A stretch of 33,714 bases of DNA from Flavobacteriaceae bacterium CG_4_10_14_3_um_filter_33_47. GTDB lineage: Bacteria > Bacteroidota > Bacteroidia > Flavobacteriales > Flavobacteriaceae. The stretch lies in contig PFKE01000078.1 in NCBI GenBank assembly GCA_002784145.1, forward strand, positions 1 through 33,714, in the 5' to 3' direction. The notes under the pieces are model-generated. The model was not told the origin of the DNA. It did not search any database and saw only the letters and a program-made list of their open reading frames with translations. Shown piece by piece: positions 25,323-33,714 of the stretch (the stretch's first letter is position 1; every line of letters starts with the position of its first letter). Position numbers and translations under genes: made by a program.

Positions 25323-26029
25323 TATTTTAGTACCTCAGCTTTTCTAATATAAACATTTTTTAATGGCCAGTCGGCTTCATCGGTTTTAACAGCTGCTATT
25401 TTGTCAACAACATCCATGCCTTTAATCACTTTACCAAAAACAGTATAATCACCATCTAAAAAATGAGAGCCGCCTTGCTGCTGAATGATAAAAAATTCAA
25501 AAGGCGAGGCTAATTTATACGGATTATCAATTTCGCCACTTGGCATAGAAATTACACCTCGTTCATGGGTAAAACCTCTGTTGGTATCTGTGGGCAATAA
25601 ATACCGTCCAATTTCAGCTCTTTTTTTGGCCGTTTTTTTATCATCACTATTACCAGCTTGCACTATAAAGTTATTGATTACTCTGTAAAATTGAGTATTA
25701 TTAAAATAACCTCTTTTGGTTAAGTAAATAAAGTTGGCTCTGTGAAATTTAGTTTCTTCAAACAGTAAAATATCAATAGTTCCAAAATCTGTTGTTAAGC
25801 GTACTTTGTTTTCTTTATGATGCTTTTCATATTCTAAAAAGAATTCCATGGCATTCATCAAACCATTCAACACAGGAAATTTTGTTGTATCTTCTTCTTG
25901 TGAAACGGAGTTGCTCTCTTTTTTTTTAATATTGAATTCAGTTGTTTCCTGCTTTATCTTCTTCTTAGATTGTTTATCTTCACAATTTAAAAATAAAACG
26001 AAACCACATAACAGCCATACCATTCTCAT
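25322..26029 (-). CDS. Lipoprotein peptidyl-prolyl isomerase (cyclophilin)
   Basis: A 235-residue protein with lipobox FLNC (Cys16), so it is anchored to a membrane, probably facing the periplasm. After a Lys/Glu/Ser-rich linker (17-75), residues about 76-232 form a cyclophilin domain: FGTIDILLFEETKFHRANF, QFYRVINNFIVQAG (with the active-site Arg), FEFFIIQQQGGSHFLDGDYTVFGKV. It assists folding of secreted proteins by isomerising prolyl bonds. The ATG at 26029 is only 3 bp from the divergent Nudix start. Confidence 0.92.
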   Translation of the reverse strand: MRMVWLLCGFVLFLNCEDKQSKKKIKQETTEFNIKKKESNSVSQEEDTTKFPVLNGLMNAMEFFLEYEKHHKENKVRLTTDFGTIDILLFEETKFHRANFIYLTKRGYFNNTQFYRVINNFIVQAGNSDDKKTAKKRAEIGRYLLPTDTNRGFTHERGVISMPSGEIDNPYKLASPFEFFIIQQQGGSHFLDGDYTVFGKVIKGMDVVDKIAAVKTDEADWPLKNVYIRKAEVLK

Positions 26030-26032
26030 AAA

Positions 26033-26674
26033 ATGAATTTTGATGAATTTTTATTAAGAATTTCAAAAATAAAGAATATCCCGCTACCAGCCGAAACATC
26101 ACAGTTTAAAATGGTGCCTCCCTTTAGAAAAGAGCTTTTAAAAAGGCATAAAGAAGACCTGAAATATGCTAAAAAGGCTGGAGTTTTAGCACTTTTTTAT
26201 CCAAATAAAAACCATGAAACTAGCTTGGTGTTAATTTTAAGAAAAACCTATCAAGGCGTTCATTCGGCACAAGTAGGGTTTCCTGGCGGAAAATTGGAAG
26301 CACACGATGCATCGCTTAAAGATGCCGCTTTGAGAGAAACGTTTGAAGAAATAGGCGTGCCTATACATTGTATTGAAGTTTTAAGTGAGTTAACGGAGGT
26401 TTATATACCGCCAAGTAATTTTTATGTAAAACCATACTTAGGTGTTTCAAATAAAAAATTATCATTTATTAAAGATGAAAGTGAAGTTGAAGCTATTATA
26501 GAAATCTCTTTAAAACATTTTTTTGATGATGCTGTAATTATTTCAAAAAAGGTTACAACCTCTTACAGTGTTGAGGTTGAAGTGCCGGCGTTTTTATTAA
26601 ATGGTCATATAGTGTGGGGAGCAACAGCCATGATTTTAAGCGAGATTAAAGACTTATTAAAACAATTGATGTAA
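26033..26674 (+). CDS. CoA-type Nudix hydrolase
   Basis: A 213-residue Nudix protein. The Nudix box at 86-109 is GGKLEAHDASLKDAALRETFEEIG. The preceding segment with LRKTYQGVHSAQVGFPGG fits the CoA pyrophosphatase subgroup (NudL/YeaB type), which splits coenzyme A or acyl-CoA into phosphopantetheine and 3',5'-ADP. Start codon is 3 bp from the divergent cyclophilin start, so its promoter must lie inside that gene. The next gene has its own promoter at its 3' end. Confidence 0.9.
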   Translation: MNFDEFLLRISKIKNIPLPAETSQFKMVPPFRKELLKRHKEDLKYAKKAGVLALFYPNKNHETSLVLILRKTYQGVHSAQVGFPGGKLEAHDASLKDAALRETFEEIGVPIHCIEVLSELTEVYIPPSNFYVKPYLGVSNKKLSFIKDESEVEAIIEISLKHFFDDAVIISKKVTTSYSVEVEVPAFLLNGHIVWGATAMILSEIKDLLKQLM

Positions 26675-26695
26675 TTCATAGTTTTATTACATTTG
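26666..26695 (+). promoter_or_regulatory. Promoter TTG-N19-TACATTTG for the acyltransferase gene
   Basis: TTG at 26666-26668, 19 nt, then TACATTTG at 26688-26695. This is a full match to the flavobacterial housekeeping consensus. The -33 element is within the last codons of the Nudix gene. Confidence 0.65.
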
Positions 26696-26723
26696 TATTT
26701 ACTAACTTATTGAAGACGGATGT

Positions 26724-27521
26724 ATGGCGTTGTTTAAACGAAATCCTTTTGGGCATATTCTTTTTATAAAAAAGTGGTTGATTAGAATTCTTGGAGTGCT
26801 CACACACAGGCGCTTTAGAGGTTTTAATGAACTACATATTGAAGGTTCAGAAATTATTAAAAATTTACCCGATACAAACGTGCTGTTTATATCCAATCAT
26901 CAAACTTATTTTGCAGATGTTGTGGCCATGTTTCATGTGTTTAATGCTAGTTTAAGTGGCCGTGAAGATTCCATAAAAAATGTGGGATATCTTTGGAATC
27001 CAAAACTCAACATTTATTACGTGGCTGCCAAAGAAACCATGAGAGCCGGATTGTTGCCTAAAATACTGGCTTATGTTGGGTCTATCAGTATTGAAAGAAC
27101 TTGGAGAGCCGAAGGGAAAGATGTGAACAGGCAGGTAAAAATGAGTGATATTTCCAATATTGGTAAAGCCTTAGATGATGGTTGGGTTATTACCTTTCCG
27201 CAAGGCACCACCACGCCATTTAAGCCTATTAGAAAAGGTACAGCACACATTATTAAAAGATATAAACCGATTGTGATTCCTATTGTGATAGATGGTTTTA
27301 GACGGTCTTTTGATAAAAAAGGATTGCGCATTAAAAAGAAAAATATCCTTCAATCTATGGAAATTAAAGCACCTTTGGAGATTGATTATGATAATGAAAC
27401 GACTGAAGACATCGTAAGTAAAATTGAATTTGCTATAGAGCAGCATCCTTCCTTTTTAAAAGTTGTGTCAGAACAAGAATTAGCTGCTTTAGAAGCATTG
27501 AACAAATTAAGAGAGTGGTAA
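26724..27521 (+). CDS. 1-acyl-sn-glycerol-3-phosphate acyltransferase-like
   Basis: A 265-residue PlsC-family acyltransferase, which esterifies an acyl group to lysophosphatidic acid (or another lysolipid) in phospholipid synthesis. The NHX4D motif is NHQTYFAD (58-65). The third block is FPQGTTTPF (158-166), where the usual FPEGT carries a Gln instead of Glu. The fourth block, IVIPIVIDG, is present. A promoter lies just upstream. The substitution in block III makes substrate class uncertain; PlsC is the nearest guess. Confidence 0.85.
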   Translation: MALFKRNPFGHILFIKKWLIRILGVLTHRRFRGFNELHIEGSEIIKNLPDTNVLFISNHQTYFADVVAMFHVFNASLSGREDSIKNVGYLWNPKLNIYYVAAKETMRAGLLPKILAYVGSISIERTWRAEGKDVNRQVKMSDISNIGKALDDGWVITFPQGTTTPFKPIRKGTAHIIKRYKPIVIPIVIDGFRRSFDKKGLRIKKKNILQSMEIKAPLEIDYDNETTEDIVSKIEFAIEQHPSFLKVVSEQELAALEALNKLREW

Positions 27522-27541
27522 ACTATTAAACCTAATAATTT

Positions 27542-27901
27542 ATGCTTAAACAAATAAATCCAAAACTTCCTATGCGTGATAAGTTAATTACCAGAGAGTT
27601 TTATATAAATAAATTAGGTTTTTCAGAGTTTGGAAGTGCAGATTTTGAAGGCTATTTAATGCTTCAAAAAGATCACATTCAAATTCATTTTTTTGAGTTT
27701 AAAGCGTTAAATCCGTTCGAAAATTATGGTCAGGTTTATATTAGAACAGATGCTATTGATCCATTATATCAACAATTATTAGCTGCTAAAACAGCCATAC
27801 ACCCTAACGGATCTTTAGAAATTAAACCTTGGGGACAAAAGGAATTTTCCATTTTAGACCCAGACCATAATCTGCTCACTTTTGGAGAAAGTGTTATTTA
27901 A
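27542..27901 (+). CDS. VOC-superfamily (glyoxalase/bleomycin-resistance-like) protein
   Basis: A 119-residue single-domain protein with the paired beta-alpha-beta-beta-beta layout of the vicinal oxygen chelate family (NPKLPMRDKLITREFYINKLGF, later FSILDPDHNLLTFGES with Asp/His near the metal site). Members include bleomycin-binding immunity proteins and lactoylglutathione lyases. Substrate unknown. It starts 20 bp after the acyltransferase, so they are likely co-transcribed. Confidence 0.82.
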   Translation: MLKQINPKLPMRDKLITREFYINKLGFSEFGSADFEGYLMLQKDHIQIHFFEFKALNPFENYGQVYIRTDAIDPLYQQLLAAKTAIHPNGSLEIKPWGQKEFSILDPDHNLLTFGESVI

Positions 27902-27973
27902 TTTAATAAAGCGCTTATAACTCTCTAGGTTCGTACTTTTATCTCTCAATTTGCCTCTTTTATTTTCCGGTAT

Positions 27974-29833
27974 TTAGTCAAAACTTTGCATGTCGACAAG
28001 CTTTTTGTAAATACCATTTTTGGCAATAAGTTCATAATGTTTACCTTGTTCTACAATTTCACCTTTATTTAAAACCACAATGTCATCGGCGTTTTGAATG
28101 GTTGAAAGTCTATGAGCTATCACAATGGATGTTCTATTTTTCATCATGTTTTCTAAAGCTATTTGCACCAAGCGTTCACTTTCGGTATCTAGGGCCGAGG
28201 TGGCCTCGTCTAAAACCATGATTGGTGGACTTTTTAAAACGGCTCTAGCTATACTTAAACGCTGTTTTTGACCGCCAGAAAGCTTGTTTCCAGAGTCGCC
28301 TATGTTTGTTTCTATGCCATTGGGTAAGTCTTTTACAAATTCCCAGGCATTGGCAATTTTTAAAGCTTCAATAACATCGTCGTTGGTTGCGTTGTCATTT
28401 CCTAGCTTTAAATTGTTTTTAATGCTATCATTAAATAAAATAGCATCTTGAGTTACGATGCCTAATTGTTGTCTTAGAGATTTGGTTGAAAACTCTCTAA
28501 TATCTATGCCATCTATTAAAATGCTTCCATTGTTTACATCATAAAACCGAGTTATCAAATTGGCAATGGTAGATTTTCCACTTCCAGATTGACCAACCAA
28601 CGCCACGGTTTTTCCTTTGGGAATTGTTAAGGAGAAATCTTTTAAAACATACTCATTTTCATATTTAAATGAAATATTATTAAAAACTATTTCAGAGTCA
28701 AAACCAGTTTTTACAATGGCATTTTCTTTGTCTTTTAAAGGGTTTGGGGTATCTATTATTTCTTGAATACGCTCTGCAGCTGCATCTCCTTGCTTGATAT
28801 TATAAAGCCCTCTTGAAATAGCTTTAGCAGGAGTTAGTATGTAATATGCTAAACCCATATAGACTAAAAAAGAACTTCCATCAAGACCTCCCGTACTTCC
28901 TTCTTTTAAAACTAGTTGACCACCATACCATAATAACACAGCAATTACGAAAATGCCTAAAACTTCACTTGCTGGCGATGCCAAATTTTGACGGTTCATT
29001 AATTTGTTTGAAAAATTGTAAAACCTGTTGGAGGAATCTTTAAATTTATCTTCAAACTTTTTTTCTGCGTTAAACCCTTTTATAATACGTAATCCAGAAA
29101 GTGTTTCTTCTAATGTGGATAAAATAACGCCTTGTTCTACTTGAACACGGTCTGATTTTCGTTTTAAGCTTTTTCCTATTCTAGAGATGATCAACCCTGT
29201 AATTGGAATAAAAATGAATACAAACAATGTTAAGCTAGGGCTTAAATATACCATGGCTACAATGGTAAAAATAATGGTTAAGGGCTCTCTTATAATAAGT
29301 TCTAAAACAGGTAACATGGAGTATTGAAGGGTAGAGACATCATTAGTTACACGAGCCATAATATCCCCCTTTTTTTGCTCTGAAAAATATGAAAGCGGCA
29401 AATCGACCGTTTTTTTATAAACGGCATTTCGTAAATCCCTGACAACGCCATTTCTTAAAAACACCATAAAGTAGTTTGCCAAATAGCCAAATAAATTTTT
29501 AAGTAAAAAAGCAACGATGATTAATCCAACAACAAAAATGAGTGCTTTTGAATTGTCTCCTCCTGTAAATTCATGCATTTGGTAAGTAAGCAGGTTTTCT
29601 AAATAATCGCCTAATTTAGAAAGGCCTTGGTAATTTGGCTTTACGGGATCAATGTGTACGATTTTATTGCCTAGGTTATCAGCATTCTTCTTAAAAATTA
29701 CATCTAACATAGGCTTTAAAGCAATCATGGATAAGGTGCTAAATAAGGCAAATAATATGTTGGAAATAATGTGTCCTAAAGCATACTTTTTGTAAGGTTT
29801 GGCATACTTTAAGATATTTAAAAACTGATTCAT
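27974..29833 (-). CDS. MsbA-like ABC exporter (permease plus ATPase)
   Basis: A 619-residue half-transporter. The membrane domain (about 1-345) has six helices, and the NBD holds Walker A GQSGSGKST (414-422), LSGGQ (518-522), Walker B IMVLDE (538-543) and the switch His574 in VIAHRLST. Homodimers of such proteins move lipids or lipid A intermediates from the inner to the outer leaflet (MsbA), or drugs. The substrate cannot be told from sequence. It is preceded by a promoter core TATATTTG (29899-29906, minus) and a 30-bp palindrome. Confidence 0.92.
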   Translation of the reverse strand: MNQFLNILKYAKPYKKYALGHIISNILFALFSTLSMIALKPMLDVIFKKNADNLGNKIVHIDPVKPNYQGLSKLGDYLENLLTYQMHEFTGGDNSKALIFVVGLIIVAFLLKNLFGYLANYFMVFLRNGVVRDLRNAVYKKTVDLPLSYFSEQKKGDIMARVTNDVSTLQYSMLPVLELIIREPLTIIFTIVAMVYLSPSLTLFVFIFIPITGLIISRIGKSLKRKSDRVQVEQGVILSTLEETLSGLRIIKGFNAEKKFEDKFKDSSNRFYNFSNKLMNRQNLASPASEVLGIFVIAVLLWYGGQLVLKEGSTGGLDGSSFLVYMGLAYYILTPAKAISRGLYNIKQGDAAAERIQEIIDTPNPLKDKENAIVKTGFDSEIVFNNISFKYENEYVLKDFSLTIPKGKTVALVGQSGSGKSTIANLITRFYDVNNGSILIDGIDIREFSTKSLRQQLGIVTQDAILFNDSIKNNLKLGNDNATNDDVIEALKIANAWEFVKDLPNGIETNIGDSGNKLSGGQKQRLSIARAVLKSPPIMVLDEATSALDTESERLVQIALENMMKNRTSIVIAHRLSTIQNADDIVVLNKGEIVEQGKHYELIAKNGIYKKLVDMQSFD

Positions 29834-29858
29834 TAAATATGATTTGTCTGTTTATAAA

Positions 29859-29888
29859 ACATGCTTTTATGGTACCATAAAAGCATGT
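29859..29888 (-). promoter_or_regulatory. 30-bp perfect palindrome, terminator or operator
   Basis: A perfect inverted repeat with centre GGTACC; the arms are 13 bp plus a GTAC loop (ACATGCTTTTATG / CATAAAAGCATGT). It lies downstream of the mutase stop (29913), followed by a T-rich run on the minus strand, as a terminator would be. It also starts a few bases after the expected transcription start of the ABC gene from the TATATTTG core at 29899-29906. Both roles are possible. Confidence 0.6.
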
Positions 29889-29898
29889 AAATTTATAA

Positions 29899-29906
29899 CA
29901 AATATA
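29899..29906 (-). promoter_or_regulatory. Promoter -7 core TATATTTG for the ABC exporter
   Basis: Minus-strand TATATTTG, a full match to TAnnTTTG, lying only 7 bp after the mutase stop codon. No -33 TTG is visible at the usual distance. Confidence 0.4.
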
Positions 29907-29912
29907 AGGGTA

Positions 29913-31643
29913 TTATATTAATTTCATGTCTTTTAAAATGGCTTCTGCTTTAGCATCAAGTTCTGTCTCGGTTTTAGTAAAATCGGCAACCGAGTTTAAT
30001 GTTGTGTTAACGCTTACATAAAATTTTATTTTTGGTTCTGTACCGCTTGGCCTTAATGCCACTTGACTGCCATCTTCTAAATTGTAAATAATAACGTTTG
30101 ATTTTGGGATGTCAATCTTAGTTTCTTTACCTGTGCTTAGGTTTTTTGAAACAGACAATTCATAATCATCAATTTTAACCACTTTAGAGCCATTAACAAT
30201 TTTTAAAGGATTTTCTCTTGCATCCATCATCATTTGTTTAATCTCTTGAGCGCCTTCTATGCCTTTTTTAGTTAATGACACTAATTTTTCTTTGTAAAAA
30301 CCATGTTCCGCATATAGCTTTATAAGTTCTTCAAAAAATGAACTTCCATTGGCTTTTGCAAAGGCTGCAATCTCGCAAGCCAAAAGAGTTGAGGTAACGG
30401 CATCTTTATCTCTAACAAAATCGCCAACCATAAAACCAAAACTTTCTTCGCCACCACCAACAAAGTTTAGTTCGGGAAAATCATGGATAAGTTTTGCTAT
30501 CCATTTAAAACCAGTTAATACAATTTTGCTTTCAACGTTGTATGAGGTAGCCAGTTTGTTTAGCATAGGTGTTGAAACAATGGTTGAGGCAATAAATTCC
30601 TTTCCTTTTATTTTTCTTTCCGCTTTCCATTGTTTTAATAAAAAAGCGGTCATCATTAACATGGTCTGGTTGCCGTTAAGTAATTGTAATTTGTTTTCAG
30701 AATTACGAACGGCAACACCTAATCGGTCACCATCAGGATCGGTTCCAATTACAATATCTGCATTTACTTTTTCTGCTAACTCCAGAGCCATCTTTAATGC
30801 CGCTGGTTCTTCAGGGTTTGGAGAAGCCACCGTTGGAAAATCTCCATTTGGTACTTCTTGTTCTTTTACAATGTGTACATTTTTATAACCTGCTCGCTTT
30901 AAGGTTTCAGGAACTAATGTGATAGACGTACCATGAAGGGAAGTGAAAACGATGCTTAAATTATCTTTTGCTTTTTGTGATGCTGTATTGCTGCCTTTTT
31001 TAACAGATTCAGTAATAAACACATCGTCCACATCTTTTCCTATGTAATGAATTAAAGAATTGTTAGGTTCAAATTTTATATCGCTATATTCTAAAGCGTT
31101 TATGTATTCAATAACAGCATTATCATGAGGGGGTACCAATTGCCCACCATCTTGCCAATATACTTTATAGCCATTGTATTCTGGAGGATTATGGGAGGCT
31201 GTTAAAACAATACCGCAATGGCAATTTAAATGTCTTACTGCAAATGATAACTCTGGAGTTGGGCGCAAATCTTCAAATAAATAAACTTTGATACCATTGG
31301 CTGAAAACACATCGGCAACCACTTTTGCTAAGGTTTTGCTATTATGTCTGCAATCATAAGCAATAACAGCTTTTGGGTTTTCTTTTGGAAATTGTTTATG
31401 TATATAATTGCTTAATCCTTGTGTACTTCTGCCTAAAGTGTATTTGTTTACTCGGTTGGTGCCAATTCCCATAATACCACGCATGCCACCTGTTCCAAAT
31501 TCTAAATCTTTATAAAAACTTTCTTGTAGATCTTTTGGATTGTTAGCAATGCTATTTTTAATACTAGTTTGTGTGTTTTCATCAAAAGTTGGTGTTAACC
31601 AAGTATTGATTCTTTCTAAAATTTTTGGTTCAATGTGTATCAT
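29913..31643 (-). CDS. Phosphosugar mutase (phosphoglucomutase/phosphomannomutase type)
   Basis: A 576-residue alpha-D-phosphohexomutase that moves the phosphate between C1 and C6 of a sugar. The catalytic loop is [13 protein letters not shown] with phospho-Ser150. The Mg-binding loop DPDGDR is at 302-307, the sugar-specificity loop GGEESFGF is near 399-406, and the phosphate-binding loop [13 protein letters not shown] is near the C-terminus. The GGEESFG motif and length suit the large PGM/PMM bacterial group that acts on glucose or mannose. The N-terminal ATG at 31643 fits well. Confidence 0.95.
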   Translation of the reverse strand: MIHIEPKILERINTWLTPTFDENTQTSIKNSIANNPKDLQESFYKDLEFGTGGMRGIMGIGTNRVNKYTLGRSTQGLSNYIHKQFPKENPKAVIAYDCRHNSKTLAKVVADVFSANGIKVYLFEDLRPTPELSFAVRHLNCHCGIVLTASHNPPEYNGYKVYWQDGGQLVPPHDNAVIEYINALEYSDIKFEPNNSLIHYIGKDVDDVFITESVKKGSNTASQKAKDNLSIVFTSLHGTSITLVPETLKRAGYKNVHIVKEQEVPNGDFPTVASPNPEEPAALKMALELAEKVNADIVIGTDPDGDRLGVAVRNSENKLQLLNGNQTMLMMTAFLLKQWKAERKIKGKEFIASTIVSTPMLNKLATSYNVESKIVLTGFKWIAKLIHDFPELNFVGGGEESFGFMVGDFVRDKDAVTSTLLACEIAAFAKANGSSFFEELIKLYAEHGFYKEKLVSLTKKGIEGAQEIKQMMMDARENPLKIVNGSKVVKIDDYELSVSKNLSTGKETKIDIPKSNVIIYNLEDGSQVALRPSGTEPKIKFYVSVNTTLNSVADFTKTETELDAKAEAILKDMKLI

Positions 31644-31726
31644 AATATTTCAAAAAAATTATAAAAACAAGTTGTAATTGTTTTAGGTATTAATTGGTAT
31701 TTATAAACGGAAATGGCCTAAAGTTA

Positions 31727-32677
31727 TTAATTAAAATTTAATTCATCCTTAATTGAATAGCGTTTTTTGTCTTGCTTGGTGCGTAAAATAATTTCGCCTA
31801 AAAAACCAGCTACAAAGAATTGGGTACCAATAATCATGGTAGATAGCGCTATATAAAATTGTGGACGTTGGGTTATTAATCTTCCCGAAGGATTTAAATA
31901 TATTTTATCAAAACCAAGATAAAAGGCAAATGCAAAACCAATAATAAACATGATAACACCTAAGGTTCCAAATAAATGCATAGGTCTTTTTCCAAACCGA
32001 GATAAAAACCAAATGGTTATTAAATCTAAAAAACCATTGATAAACCGATCCATGCCAAATTTTGTATCACCATACTTTCGTGCTTGATGAATCACTATCT
32101 TTTCGCTAATGTTTGTAAAACCAGCATTTTTTGATAATACAGGAATGTAACGGTGCATTTCTCCATTAACATCAATGTTTTTAATAACCTCTTGTTTATA
32201 GGCTTTTATGCCACAGTTAAAATCATGAAGTTTGACTCCTGACGTTTTTCTTGCGGCCCAATTAAAAAGTTTGGAAGGTAAATTTTTAAAAAGAATGGAA
32301 TCATGTCTCTTTTTTTTCCATCCAGAAACTAAATCAAATCCTTGATTAACAACCATGTTATAAAGTTCTGGAATTTCATCTGGACTATCTTGTAAGTCGG
32401 CATCCATGGTTATAACAACATCCCCTTGAGCTTTTTCAAAACCAGCATGAAGTGCTTGAGATTTTCCGAAATTTTTTAAAAATCGAATACCTTTAACCGT
32501 TTTGTTTTTTGAAGAAATCTCTGAGATAATTTGCCACGAATTATCGGTGCTACCATCATCAATATATATAATTTCATATGAAAAATGATTGGATTGCATA
32601 ACCTTTGCAATCCAATCATGTAATTCTTTTAAAGAGTCTTGTTCGTTAAGTAGTGGTATGACTACAGATAGATTCAT
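31727..32677 (-). CDS. GT2 glycosyltransferase, GtrB/DPM1-like, with membrane helices
   Basis: A 316-residue glycosyltransferase that probably moves a sugar from a nucleotide to a polyprenyl phosphate carrier. GT-A features: VVIPLLNEQDSL at the N-terminus, YIDDGSTDNS (38-47), DADLQD (92-97, metal-binding), then the acceptor-site segment. The C-terminal third has two membrane helices (about 230-258 and 276-298), as in the polyisoprenyl-phosphate hexose transferases. It starts 3 bp after the DUF4199 stop, so the two are likely an operon. Donor sugar unknown. Confidence 0.9.
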   Translation of the reverse strand: MNLSVVIPLLNEQDSLKELHDWIAKVMQSNHFSYEIIYIDDGSTDNSWQIISEISSKNKTVKGIRFLKNFGKSQALHAGFEKAQGDVVITMDADLQDSPDEIPELYNMVVNQGFDLVSGWKKKRHDSILFKNLPSKLFNWAARKTSGVKLHDFNCGIKAYKQEVIKNIDVNGEMHRYIPVLSKNAGFTNISEKIVIHQARKYGDTKFGMDRFINGFLDLITIWFLSRFGKRPMHLFGTLGVIMFIIGFAFAFYLGFDKIYLNPSGRLITQRPQFYIALSTMIIGTQFFVAGFLGEIILRTKQDKKRYSIKDELNFN

Positions 32678-32680
32678 AGA

Positions 32681-33196
32681 TTATTCTTCACGTTTCATTA
32701 TCAGTCCACCTATAAGTGAATATATTAATCCAAACAAAGCACTTAGAGCAATCCATATAGCAGTTCCGATAACAGGATTCATGAATTTTTCCATCATTTT
32801 CATTTGTTTGTCAACAATCTCTTCGGTTAAATTAGGGTTTTCAAGCATTTTATCTTTTGTAACCTCCATCATTTGCGACATAAATTCAGGATCAATTACA
32901 TAATTAAAGATTAATCCGTAAACAGCATAAACAAGTGCACTGATTAATCCAATGGCCAAGCCTATTTTAATCGCTTCTCCCAGGCTTAGTAAGTTATCAT
33001 TAGTTTTCTTGTATTTTGAAATTGTATAAAAAATAGTAACAGGAAATGCTATGTAATAAATCCAATTTGGCCATTGTTTTAATTCTAAAGCCCATCCTGT
33101 GACGTATGAAATTACGCCTATAATAACCATTAGTAATCCTAATAATAGACCATAATTTAAAGCAAATTTCCCTGGTGAAAGTTTTTGTGATTCCAT
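32681..33196 (-). CDS. DUF4199-domain membrane protein
   Basis: A 171-residue protein with four helices (about 12-30, 41-57, 75-98 and 147-166). The layout and the KFALNYGLLLGLLMVIIGVISY start match DUF4199 proteins, common in Bacteroidota beside GT2 genes. Function unknown, possibly a flippase-like partner for the neighbouring glycosyltransferase. A TATCTTTG core lies at 33234-33241 on the minus strand. Confidence 0.85.
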   Translation of the reverse strand: MESQKLSPGKFALNYGLLLGLLMVIIGVISYVTGWALELKQWPNWIYYIAFPVTIFYTISKYKKTNDNLLSLGEAIKIGLAIGLISALVYAVYGLIFNYVIDPEFMSQMMEVTKDKMLENPNLTEEIVDKQMKMMEKFMNPVIGTAIWIALSALFGLIYSLIGGLIMKREE

Positions 33197-33233
33197 TTTT
33201 TTGGTTTTAAAAATTTAGTTGACAGTTAGTAAA

Positions 33234-33241
33234 CAAAGATA
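33234..33241 (-). promoter_or_regulatory. Promoter -7 core TATCTTTG for the DUF4199-GT2 operon
   Basis: Minus-strand TATCTTTG matches TAnnTTTG, about 38 bp before the ATG at 33196. No -33 TTG is obvious. Confidence 0.4.
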
Positions 33242-33286
33242 AGCAAACGTTACATAATGGCATAAAATAAAAAATAATAAAAAATA

Positions 33287-33316
33287 TTGTTCATTTCAAA
33301 AAATAACTTAAATTTG
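33287..33316 (+). promoter_or_regulatory. Promoter TTG-N19-TAAATTTG for rpmE2
   Basis: TTG at 33287-33289, 19 nt, TAAATTTG at 33309-33316. The spacing is identical to that of the promoter at 26666. A strong housekeeping promoter is expected for a ribosomal protein. Confidence 0.7.
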
Positions 33317-33353
33317 CACTTCCAAAATTGAAAAGAATATAAAGCGCAAAGCG

Positions 33354-33605
33354 ATGAAAAAAGGGATACATCCAGAAAATTATAGAATTGTAGCGTTTAA
33401 AGATATGTCTAATGAAGATGTGTTTTTAACAAAATCAACGGCTAATACTAGTGAAACAATCGAAGTAGATGGTGTTCAATATCCTGTTGTAAAAATGGAG
33501 ATTTCAAGAACCTCTCATCCGTACTACACTGGTAAATCTAAATTAGTGGATACCGCTGGACGTATAGATAAGTTTAAAAACAAATATTCTAAGTTTAAAA
33601 AATAA
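33354..33605 (+). CDS. rpmE2: 50S ribosomal protein L31, type B
   Basis: An 83-residue L31 of the long type B class. The sequence starts [20 protein letters not shown] and contains [28 protein letters not shown]. It has no cysteine, so it is the zinc-free version (C-minus). In many bacteria this form is the only L31 or the zinc-limitation alternative. The ATG at 33354 has an AGCGCAAAGCG stretch upstream. A weak 6-bp hairpin with following T run (33621-33638) may end the transcript. Confidence 0.95.
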   Translation: MKKGIHPENYRIVAFKDMSNEDVFLTKSTANTSETIEVDGVQYPVVKMEISRTSHPYYTGKSKLVDTAGRIDKFKNKYSKFKK

Positions 33606-33620
33606 TTTAGAGACACAATG

Positions 33621-33638
33621 AAGTCATCTTGACTTTTT
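33621..33638 (+). terminator. Possible weak terminator after rpmE2
   Basis: AAGTCA / TGACTT stem of 6 bp with a TCT loop, followed by TTT. Short and AT-rich, so uncertain. Confidence 0.3.
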
Positions 33639-33714
33639 AATTTTATAAAATTTCTTCAGTCCAATTACAATAAAAGCTAGAAAGTTAAACCCTTTTACAA
33701 CTTGTTATTGTTGT

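Noticed and set aside
1-33714. tRNA, rRNA or CRISPR array
   Set aside because: No cloverleaf, rRNA-like GC-rich conserved stretch or spaced repeats were found in reading both strands; a tRNAscan or covariance search would be decisive.

Overview
The window is a stretch of chromosome from a low-GC member of the Bacteroidota, almost certainly a marine-type Flavobacteriaceae. The evidence is the flavobacterial promoter core TAnnTTTG (with TTG about 19 nt upstream in the best cases), a PorT/SprT protein of the type IX secretion system, a TamL-type lipoprotein barrel, MenG/UbiE, a cysteine-free ribosomal protein L31, and a zinc-less AccD. No rRNA, tRNA, CRISPR or prophage was seen.

Layout. 1-2000: a secreted PepSY-like protein and a nitronate monooxygenase-like flavoprotein are divergently transcribed across a 302-bp spacer that holds three copies of a TATGCAYGCATAATAA palindrome. 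2008-3622: a decayed IS1380-family insertion sequence with both inverted repeats and a transposase carrying two stops and two frameshifts. It abuts the surviving C-terminal half of a peptide-exporter ABC protein (to 4515). 4516-14500: housekeeping genes, mostly on the minus strand: pnp, rpsO, accD, fbaA, tamL, porT and ubiE, with a plus-strand TrmH-like methyltransferase between tamL and porT. 14697-17552: the trkA-trkH potassium uptake operon. 17714-25234: an accessory plus-strand block of small membrane proteins, an AI-2E-type transporter, an AraC-type regulator, a single-domain response regulator, a CHASE3/PAS histidine kinase, a DUF5670-like peptide, a YtxH protein, a holin-like protein, a lipoprotein and a small outer-membrane barrel. 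25322-33605: ordinary genes: lipoprotein cyclophilin, CoA-type Nudix hydrolase, acyltransferase, VOC protein, MsbA-like ABC exporter, phosphosugar mutase, GT2 glycosyltransferase, DUF4199 protein and rpmE2.

The most interesting observation is in the 17.7-25.2 kb block. The regions upstream of two unrelated tiny membrane-protein genes (starts 18218 and 22766) share a 30-bp element with TGTAA direct repeats 21 bp apart, at exactly the same distance (22 nt) from a TAnnTTTG core. This is the geometry expected of an activator-dependent promoter. The AraC-response regulator-histidine kinase operon lies between the two sites, so I propose, as inference, that the block is a self-contained envelope-stress regulon controlled by that triad. 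Secondary points are the palindrome trio at 626-856, structured leaders of rpsO and pnp, a 30-bp palindrome at the start of the MsbA-like transcript, and the IS remnant that marks loss of a peptide-export system.
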